Of a stretch of 64,000 bases of DNA, positions 57,977 through 64,000 are shown one piece after another. The stretch is taken from the NCBI GenBank assembly GCA_944392125.1, contig CALXVP010000007.1, positions 24,630-88,629 of the forward strand, written 5' to 3'. This DNA is from an uncultured Alphaproteobacteria bacterium. GTDB lineage: Bacteria; Pseudomonadota; Alphaproteobacteria; CAAHEQ01; UBA3637. The first letter of the stretch is position 1, and every line of letters begins with the position of its first letter. The notes beneath the pieces are model-generated. The model was given only the letters and a program-made list of their open reading frames with translations. It was not told the origin of the DNA and did no database searches. Both the position numbers and the translations under genes were made by a program.

Positions 57977-58675
57977 ATGAACGAGGAAACCGCCAGAGTA
58001 TCTTTATCAATGTTCGGAATGTTTATGGATTCCGATATTTTCATGAAGTTGTTAATTTTGGGATTGTTGTTTGCATCGGTTTGTTGCTGGGCAATTATTT
58101 TTGATAAACTGTTTTTATTTAAACGCATTCGTCAAGGGATGAAAGCGTTTGAGGAACAATTTTGGTCGGGCGGTTCGCTGGAAGCCATTTATAACAGTAA
58201 TGCGCAAAACCCGAACAACCCGCTGGCATTGATTTTCGTAACGGCCATTCGAGAATTTCGTCGGTCATTGACGGAAGGGAAAAAGGCGGGCGCCGGCATT
58301 AAAATTCAAGAACGCATTGATAAAGTGATGCAAATTGCTATTGATAAGCAAGTGGATAAATTGGAAACAAAGATGGTATTTTTGGCATCTACGGGATCGG
58401 TTGCGCCGTTACTCGGGTTATTCGGAACGGTTTGGGGAATTATGGATAGCTTTAATGCCATCGGGTTATCGCAAAGCACAAACATTGCGGCGGTTGCACC
58501 GGGTGTCGCCGAAGCGTTGTTTACAACGGCTGTCGGTTTGATTGCTGCGATTCCGGCCGTGATTGCTTATAATAAATTATCAAATGATATTGATAGAATT
58601 ACGCATAGAATGGAAACATTTTCGGATGAGCTCAGTGCCATTTTATCGCGCCAAATTGAACAAGTGGGAGGTTAA
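57977..58675 (+). CDS. tolQ: Tol-Pal system proton-channel subunit TolQ
   Basis: 232 residues of the MotA/TolQ/ExbB family. The first membrane helix is near 20-42 (IFMKLLILGLLFASVCCWAI). A cytoplasmic loop and two more helices follow, in LASTGSVAPLLGLFGTVWGI and ALFTTAVGLIAAIPAVIAYN. The last two line the proton path. It works with TolR and TolA to energise outer-membrane constriction at division. tolR starts 4 bases after its stop. Confidence 0.96.
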   Translation: MNEETARVSLSMFGMFMDSDIFMKLLILGLLFASVCCWAIIFDKLFLFKRIRQGMKAFEEQFWSGGSLEAIYNSNAQNPNNPLALIFVTAIREFRRSLTEGKKAGAGIKIQERIDKVMQIAIDKQVDKLETKMVFLASTGSVAPLLGLFGTVWGIMDSFNAIGLSQSTNIAAVAPGVAEALFTTAVGLIAAIPAVIAYNKLSNDIDRITHRMETFSDELSAILSRQIEQVGG

Positions 58676-58678
58676 AAA

Positions 58679-59095
58679 ATGCATCGGGTAGCGCGGAAAA
58701 CGAAAATTCGTGCCGACATCAATTTAACACCGATGATTGACGTGATGACGTCACTCTTGGCTATTTTTATGATAACGGCACCGTTGCTCACATCGGGTAT
58801 TCCGTTGAATTTGCCGAAAGGGGACGGTAAGCAAATTGAGGGAAAAGAAAAAACGTTGGATATCGGGGTTGATGCGAGCGGGCAAATTTATGTGGGAACG
58901 GAAAAAATCGCAAAAGCCGATTTAATTAAAAAGGTGCGCGCGATTATTGCCGAAAATCCGGGAATCGGTATGGTTATCAGTGGCGATAAAGATTCCTCAT
59001 ACGGGGCAGTGATTGAAGTGATGGCCTTGTTGAGAGCAGCGGGATTTACACAAGTCGGCTTGAAAACAGATGCCAAGGTGGTTGTGCCGGAGTAA
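58679..59095 (+). CDS. tolR: Tol-Pal system subunit TolR
   Basis: 138 residues of the ExbD/TolR family. One membrane helix holds the conserved Asp (ADINLTPMIDVMTSLLAIFM, Asp in PMID). The periplasmic domain contains VGTEKIAKADLIKKVRAIIA and ISGDKDSSYGAVIEVMALLR. GGGAGG lies before the ATG. It forms the TolQ-TolR proton motor. An 88-base gap precedes tolA. Confidence 0.95.
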   Translation: MHRVARKTKIRADINLTPMIDVMTSLLAIFMITAPLLTSGIPLNLPKGDGKQIEGKEKTLDIGVDASGQIYVGTEKIAKADLIKKVRAIIAENPGIGMVISGDKDSSYGAVIEVMALLRAAGFTQVGLKTDAKVVVPE

Positions 59096-59183
59096 GAGTG
59101 TATCAAAAATAAGTGTGTATCGGAAACAGCGGGACATAAACAACCGACCGAGATAAAGAGAAAAAATTTGGGAATTGGGGAAA

Positions 59184-60197
59184 ATGGTAGAAACGGAATT
59201 AGATTTTGATTCATCTCGCAGACAATCCTACGCATTGGGATTGTCGGTTGGGTTGCATTTGATGATTTTGTTTCTGATGCTGTTTAATTTCAGCTGGTCA
59301 ACGGATGAATTTGATAAAACACCGCCGGCTATTTTAATGGTTGATTTAAGTAAGGTTGAGTTATCGGACAAAACGAATTTACCGCCGGAAGTGAAAGTGA
59401 AAAAGAAAGAACAACCGAAACCGCAGGCGCAACCGAAAAAAGAAGAAAAGAAAGTAGAAACACCGAAGGCAGTAACGAAAACGCCGGCCGTGCGTCAGGA
59501 AGCGCCGGCACCGGCACCCGAACAAGTGAAACCGAAAGAAGCGCCGACACCGAAAGATGCCGTTAAAGTTCAGGAAACGCCGAAGCCGAAACCCAAAACA
59601 ACCCCTAAAAAGGAAGTTAAAAAGCCCGTTAAAAAGGCAACCCCGAAACCTGCGCCTAAGAAAGTAACGCCGGCGCCGAAAAAGGCAACTCCGAAGAAAA
59701 CGGTAACCAAACAGCAGTCAACGGGATTGCAGAGTTTGTTGGCTTCGGTTGAAAAAGTGAGAAAACCGGCAAATCCGGCACCGAGCAAAGAGGAAACAAG
59801 CGCGCCGACAACCGGTCAGGAAATTAACGACGGCATTAAAGGCGGAACGGGCGGGAGCCGGATGGAAGCCTTGACAATTTCGGAAAAAGACTTAATTGCT
59901 AATAAGATACGAGAATGCTGGAATGTGAATGCCGGTGTGGAGGGGGCTGATTCAATGACGATTGAAATTAAAGCCTTTATTAACAGAGACGGGCGCGTAA
60001 AAGATGTGCGCGTGCTCAATATGAAGGGCGACCCTGTTTTCAGATCAATGGCAGATAGTGCCGTGCGTGCCGTGTGGGTATGCGATAGTAAAAATGATGA
60101 GTCTCCGTTTAAGATTTTATCGGAGAAACATCCCGAAAATTATAGTTCATGGAAAGAAATTCATCTGCGGATGAATCCGGTAGAAGGAGTATTTTAA
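59184..60197 (+). CDS. tolA: Tol-Pal system bridging protein TolA
   Basis: 337 residues from the ATG at 59184; an in-frame TTG three codons earlier is less likely. One N-terminal membrane helix ([20 protein letters not shown]) is followed by a long Lys/Pro/Ala/Glu-rich extended domain (about 75-215). The C-terminal globular TolA domain has [20 protein letters not shown], ...[14 protein letters not shown] and [15 protein letters not shown]. It spans the periplasm to contact TolB/Pal. Its last base is shared with the tolB ATG. Confidence 0.93.
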   Translation: MVETELDFDSSRRQSYALGLSVGLHLMILFLMLFNFSWSTDEFDKTPPAILMVDLSKVELSDKTNLPPEVKVKKKEQPKPQAQPKKEEKKVETPKAVTKTPAVRQEAPAPAPEQVKPKEAPTPKDAVKVQETPKPKPKTTPKKEVKKPVKKATPKPAPKKVTPAPKKATPKKTVTKQQSTGLQSLLASVEKVRKPANPAPSKEETSAPTTGQEINDGIKGGTGGSRMEALTISEKDLIANKIRECWNVNAGVEGADSMTIEIKAFINRDGRVKDVRVLNMKGDPVFRSMADSAVRAVWVCDSKNDESPFKILSEKHPENYSSWKEIHLRMNPVEGVF

Positions 60198-61537
60198 TGC
60201 AAAAGATGAAACGATTTTTATCTGGTATCATAATGGTGTTCGGCGTTGTCGGTTGGGTGATGACGGCGCAGGCCGAACTGCGGATAGATGTGAGCGGGGC
60301 TCATTCGGAACCGTTACCGTTTGCTATGCCGAATTTATTTAATCCCGATGGTTCACGGTCAAGTTTCGGGGCGGATATTACGGAAGTTGTCGTGGCGGAT
60401 TTGGAGCGCTCGGGTTTGTTTCGGTATATCAATCCCGATGCTTATATTCAAAAATTTAATTCAATCAATGAACGCCCGAATTTTCAAGATTGGCAGGCCA
60501 TCAAGGCACAAGTGCTGGTATATGGAACAATTCGGGAAAGCGGTGATAATGTAACGGTATCGTTCAGAATTTGGGATGTGTTTGCTCAAAAACAAATGGA
60601 TGCGAAGTCGTTTACCGTTCGTTCGGATTCATGGCGCAAAATTGCCCACATGCTCGCCGATAAAATCTATGAACGTGTAACGGGTGAAACGGGATATTTT
60701 GATACGCGAATTGTCTTCATTTCGGAAACGGGCGGACAAGGTAATCGCACCAAACGATTGGCGATTATGGATCAAGACGGCGAAAACGTTTCCTATTTAA
60801 CAAGCGGACGGGATATTGTTTTAACGCCACGGTTTTCGCCGAATATGCGTGAAATTACGTATTTTTCATATCAAGACGGTAATCCGAAAGTGTATTTAAT
60901 GGATTTGAATACGCGGGATTCAAAATTAGTTGGCAATTTCCCCGGAATGACCTTTGCTCCGCGTTTTTCGCCCGACGGGAACCAATTAATTATGAGTCTT
61001 TCCAATCGGGGCAATTCGGATATTTATACATACGATTTGCGCACGCATGCCAAAAAGCGGTTGACGAATCATCCGTCCATTAACACATCACCCAGCTATT
61101 CACCCGACGGCAGTCAGATTGTTTTTAACTCGGATAGAGGCGGTAATCAACAGCTCTATATTATGAATGCTGATGGATCCAATGCACATCGGATTACGTT
61201 CGGGAAAGGCACGTATGCAACGCCGGTTTGGTCCCCGCGCGGAGACTACATTGCCTTTACGAAAATTCATCAAGGGCAATTCCATATCGGCGTGATTAAG
61301 CCGGATGGTTCGGGCGAACGGTTGATAACGAACGGCTTTTTGGTAGAGGGGCCGACATGGGCGCCGAACGGCCGGGTATTGATGTTCTATCGTCAAAATC
61401 GGTCGGATAGATACGGTAACGGCGGAACGGCGAAGTTATACACGATTGATATAACGGGATATAACGAACGTCAAGTATTAACACCGCATGACGCTTCCGA
61501 CCCGGCGTGGTCACGGCTGTTGCACCCGACGGATTAA
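60197..61537 (+). CDS. tolB: Tol-Pal periplasmic beta-propeller protein TolB
   Basis: 446 residues from the ATG at 60197, with GAAGGAG upstream; a start further upstream would lie inside tolA and spoil the signal peptide. The signal peptide [10 protein letters not shown]...VMTAQA is cut near Ala26. The N-terminal alpha/beta domain is followed by a six-bladed propeller with repeated FSPDG/YSPDG blades ([40 protein letters not shown]). It binds Pal in other bacteria, but pal is not found downstream here. A terminator follows. Confidence 0.96.
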   Translation: MQKMKRFLSGIIMVFGVVGWVMTAQAELRIDVSGAHSEPLPFAMPNLFNPDGSRSSFGADITEVVVADLERSGLFRYINPDAYIQKFNSINERPNFQDWQAIKAQVLVYGTIRESGDNVTVSFRIWDVFAQKQMDAKSFTVRSDSWRKIAHMLADKIYERVTGETGYFDTRIVFISETGGQGNRTKRLAIMDQDGENVSYLTSGRDIVLTPRFSPNMREITYFSYQDGNPKVYLMDLNTRDSKLVGNFPGMTFAPRFSPDGNQLIMSLSNRGNSDIYTYDLRTHAKKRLTNHPSINTSPSYSPDGSQIVFNSDRGGNQQLYIMNADGSNAHRITFGKGTYATPVWSPRGDYIAFTKIHQGQFHIGVIKPDGSGERLITNGFLVEGPTWAPNGRVLMFYRQNRSDRYGNGGTAKLYTIDITGYNERQVLTPHDASDPAWSRLLHPTD

Positions 61538-61577
61538 CGGTTGTGAGGGTGAATATCGTAGAGTAAATAAATAAAAG

Positions 61578-61607
61578 GGAACGGTGAGAAGCCGTTTCTT
61601 TTTATTT
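61578..61607 (+). terminator. Intrinsic terminator after tolB
   Basis: GGAACGG (61578-61584), 7-base loop, CCGTTTC (61592-61598), then a T run. It closes the tol operon before the lipoprotein gene. Confidence 0.75.
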
Positions 61608-61747
61608 AATAAAACAGCAAAGATTTAAAAAAATTATCTTGTTTTTTAAGACGAGTGCAAAAAGTGATTTTGGACGAAAAAAAAGTTTGATTTTTGAAAA
61701 AAAAAGACGTATAAGGGAAAAAGAGTTCATTTTCAAAGGAGAGGTGT

Positions 61748-62425
61748 ATGAAAAAATTACTTTGTATCGGAGTTGCTTTAACGTTGTTATCGGCATGTTC
61801 AACGTTTGAGCCGGATTTAGATAAAGCAGCCGAAGAACGGGCCGAAAATCGCGCGGAAATTCGCAATGCAATCGGTTGCCAATTTGCAAACGATCATGAT
61901 GCCTATCGCCGTTGTGTGATTTCAACTTATGAACACAATAAGCCGAAAACATTTACAACCGCACAAGATTGCTCAGGTCAACCGGTAGTTGTCGTGAGTA
62001 GCGGAAAGACACAGGGAATGGTTTATGCGGACGGTGTGATTACACAAGCCGGTTCGGCACAAACGACGGCAACAACGCAAACTGCCACAACAACGCAAAT
62101 TCCCGTGCACCAATTATCAGCCGTGCCGTGCGGAACGCAAGCGGGCGATTGTTTTTATACAACACAAGAATTATATGAAGCCCAAGTGGCTCCGTGCACA
62201 ACATGTGCCCCGAAACAAGTTGTTGTTGAACAACCGAAAATCGTAACGGTAGAGCAAACGGAAACGATAGAGGAAAAACCGGTAGAAGTTGTTCCTGCAC
62301 CGCAACCGTTGCCGGATAAGACATGGTGGGAAACATATCAAGAAGAAAAGCAACCTGTGAAACCGACGGTTGTTTGTCCGTGTCCGGATCCGAATGATCC
62401 GTGTCCGCAATGTGTGACAAAGTAA
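61748..62425 (+). CDS. Cys-rich outer-envelope lipoprotein of unknown function
   Basis: 225 residues. The type II signal MKKLLCIGVALTLLSAC has lipobox LLSAC with Cys17, so the protein is lipidated. A short helical region (AAEERAENRAEIRNAIGCQF) follows, then a Thr/Gln/Ala linker (AQTTATTQTATTTQ). Pairs of cysteines come next (PCGTQAGDC, PCTTCAP), then a Val/Glu/Pro stretch and a final Cys-rich tail (CPCPDPNDPCPQCVTK). There is no OmpA-like peptidoglycan-binding domain, so it is not Pal. AAAGGAGAGG precedes the ATG, and its own terminator follows. Function unknown; the cysteines suggest disulfides or metal binding in the periplasm. Confidence 0.8.
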   Translation: MKKLLCIGVALTLLSACSTFEPDLDKAAEERAENRAEIRNAIGCQFANDHDAYRRCVISTYEHNKPKTFTTAQDCSGQPVVVVSSGKTQGMVYADGVITQAGSAQTTATTQTATTTQIPVHQLSAVPCGTQAGDCFYTTQELYEAQVAPCTTCAPKQVVVEQPKIVTVEQTETIEEKPVEVVPAPQPLPDKTWWETYQEEKQPVKPTVVCPCPDPNDPCPQCVTK

Positions 62426-62437
62426 TTTATTTTTAAA

Positions 62438-62466
62438 AAGGCTTGCTCATCGGCAAGCCTTTTTTA
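62438..62466 (+). terminator. Intrinsic terminator after the lipoprotein gene
   Basis: AAGGCTTGC (62438-62446), 6-base loop, GCAAGCCTT (62453-62461), then T's. A textbook hairpin. Confidence 0.92.
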
Positions 62467-62855
62467 TGATAAGAAGACAATTATTCTGACCGGTAGTTCT
62501 GCAAGTCTTGTAACGGTAAGTAGTAGAAAATCCTTTAAAAATTAATAAGGATTTACAGGAAATTAAAACATAATCATAAGAGATTTGAAAAACAATAACA
62601 GAAAAATTTTATTTTTTATTTGGAATACGGCAAAAAATGTATTTTCATAAAAAAAGCGGACTCTACAAAAAGGTCCGTCTAGATGATATAGTATAAATAG
62701 GATTATAAAGGTATTTTTAAAATAATCAAGTGAAAATTTAAATATGGATATCTACTTGTAAAATAATGATTTTTTAAGATTGATTTTTGTGGGGCATTTT
62801 TGTTTCGTTTCCTCTCTACATAAACGGACGTTTATGTAGAATGGGGAGAAGAAAA
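62467..62855. other. A/T-rich upstream region of the prepilin gene
   Basis: About 390 bases with no ORF I believe. It contains only the inverted repeat at 62815-62840 and the GGGGAG ribosome-binding site at 62843-62848. A clear -35/-10 pair was not found. Confidence 0.5.
62815..62840 (+). promoter_or_regulatory. Perfect inverted repeat just before the prepilin ribosome-binding site
   Basis: TCTACATAAAC and GTTTATGTAGA are perfect 11-base arms around GGAC, ending 3 bases before the GGGGAG ribosome-binding site. It may be an operator, or an mRNA hairpin that controls ribosome access. Confidence 0.55.
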
Positions 62856-64000
62856 ATGGCAATAAAACAAATAGTTAACTTGGCTTCTTTTTATGCAAAA
62901 AAAGTAAAAAACGGGGAATTTAAAGCGAATCGTGCAAAACGAGAGATAAAATCAGCGAATCAAACACGCCTCATGCGCTTGAAAAATAATCAAAAAGCAA
63001 GATTTTTACTAGATTCGCAAACGCAAGGCGGATTAGGTGGATTGCGGGGTATGCGTTTTGCCGAATACGGGCGGAGTATGGTAGAAATGCTGGGCGTGTT
63101 GGCGGTGATTGGTGTGTTATCGGTTGCGGGAATTGCAGGCTATCGGTATGCGATGGATAAATATAGAGCTAACGATATTATCTATGAAGTAAATTTGCGC
63201 AATCGGGATACATGGCATAAATACCAGCTGGACGGTTTGCCCGAAAATGAAGATAGGCTGAATGAATGGGCAGAATACACGTCAACGGGATTTCCGATAG
63301 GGGTTTATTTGCGGTCAACGGATATGTTTGATGTGCAGGTAGACGATGTGCCGAGTCGGGTGTGTTTAAATGTGTTAAATACAAATTTAGAGGGGCCGTT
63401 ATTGATTTGGGTGCCGACGGGAGAAGATGAAAAGCAACTGTTTGACGGCACAAACGCCGAAGAGTTGTGTCAATACGGTGAGGAAGATGCCGAGAATGTC
63501 TCTATTATGTTTACAACGAGTTTAAGTCAATACGGCGCGGAACTCGGGAATGAAGCCGTAGACGAGAACGGTCGACCCGTGAGATATTGTTTAGATGACG
63601 GGGATTGCACGGGGACGTGCGAACGATGCGGAAGCGATTATAAATGTGAATCCACGTGTCCGGACGCAACACCGATATGCAGTGCCACGCAAGGGAAATG
63701 TGTGCGATGTGAAGTAAACGATGATTGCCCTATCAATCAAATCTGCAACGAAGCCAGTAATGAGTGCGAAGAAATCCCCGAAGCGTGTGCGGAAGACGAG
63801 TTTCGGAGTCGGAACGGCGCGTGTATTCCGTGTTCACATCCGTCTAACGTGATAATTAACGGAGATGAAACGTTCGGAGCAGATAAAGCAACGGGTGCGG
63901 AGTTATGTGCGAACTGTGCGAATGAGGGAACGGCGCGCAAGTTAGAGACGGCGGGGGATATAACGTATTGTTCTTATACCTGCACAAAAGGCATCAGCGT
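62856..64000 (+). CDS. Long-leader type IV prepilin-like protein with Cys-rich C-terminal region (partial)
   Basis: The frame is open from the ATG at 62856 to the window edge (381 codons seen). The N-terminus is a basic ~70-residue region (MAIKQIVNLASFYAKKVKNG...), then AEYG|RSMVEMLGVLAVIGVLSV. Gly72 would be the cleavage site with Glu at +5. GGGGAG supports the first ATG, but an internal ATG at 63051 would give an ordinary 7-residue leader. The C-terminal part has many cysteines (CLDDGDCTGTCERCGSDYKC, CVRCEVNDDCPINQICNEAS), resembling small disulfide-knot modules. It is probably a minor pilin or adhesin sharing the assembly route of the 10282 prepilin. Its end is not visible. Confidence 0.8.
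   Translation, partial: MAIKQIVNLASFYAKKVKNGEFKANRAKREIKSANQTRLMRLKNNQKARFLLDSQTQGGLGGLRGMRFAEYGRSMVEMLGVLAVIGVLSVAGIAGYRYAMDKYRANDIIYEVNLRNRDTWHKYQLDGLPENEDRLNEWAEYTSTGFPIGVYLRSTDMFDVQVDDVPSRVCLNVLNTNLEGPLLIWVPTGEDEKQLFDGTNAEELCQYGEEDAENVSIMFTTSLSQYGAELGNEAVDENGRPVRYCLDDGDCTGTCERCGSDYKCESTCPDATPICSATQGKCVRCEVNDDCPINQICNEASNECEEIPEACAEDEFRSRNGACIPCSHPSNVIINGDETFGADKATGAELCANCANEGTARKLETAGDITYCSYTCTKGIS

Overview
The window reads as a chromosome segment of a moderately AT-rich alphaproteobacterium, probably an uncultured, host- or gut-associated lineage. The lineage is an inference. It rests on the rpoB/rpoC and nusA-infB clusters, the ruvB-ybgC-tolQRAB block, the tRNA-Trp-secE-nusG arrangement, the Tol/AsmA envelope genes and prepilins with an R-S-M-V-E-M processing site. 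Both edges cut genes: dnaN on the left and a Cys-rich prepilin on the right.

Layout. 1-8 kb: dnaN (partial) diverges from a Lon-like AAA protease. Then come a 16-bp tandem repeat array, a carboxylesterase, a secreted basic protein, recG and an HNH protein. 8-16 kb: a LOG-family/TPR gene pair, a 44-residue rubredoxin, a compact promoter-structured RNA-terminator-microORF unit (9785-10186), a prepilin, leuS, a cluster of very small ORFs, and ffh. 16.4-28.5 kb: tRNA-Trp, secE, nusG, rplKA, rplJL, rpoB and rpoC, ending in a strong terminator. 28.7-35.2 kb: two tandem ~1,040-residue paralogues with duplicated N-terminal modules and leucine-rich-type repeats, each behind its own promoter. 35.9-37.8 kb: a secreted Thr/Pro/Glu/Ser repeat protein with duplicated Cys-rich modules. 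37.9-44 kb (minus strand): prfB with its programmed frameshift, a DUF47/PhoU-like protein, a PiT phosphate transporter and an AsmA/DUF3971 protein, all overlapping or abutting. 44-50.5 kb: a glycosyltransferase, sdaA, two poorly characterised genes and a PilT/DotB-like ATPase. 50.5-56.3 kb: rimP-nusA-ylxR/L7Ae-infB-rbfA. 56.5-61.6 kb: ruvB-ybgC-tolQRAB. 61.7-64 kb: a Cys-rich lipoprotein stands where pal would be expected, followed by a prepilin running off the window.

How it fits together. Most of the window is housekeeping: replication and repair, translation, transcription and the envelope Tol machine. The accessory content is surface and secretion related. It comprises two Cys-rich prepilins, a secretion/pilus ATPase, the mucin-like TPES protein, the Cys-rich lipoprotein and the paired giant repeat proteins. 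The most novel-looking items are the structured RNA/microORF unit and the tandem repeat-protein pair.
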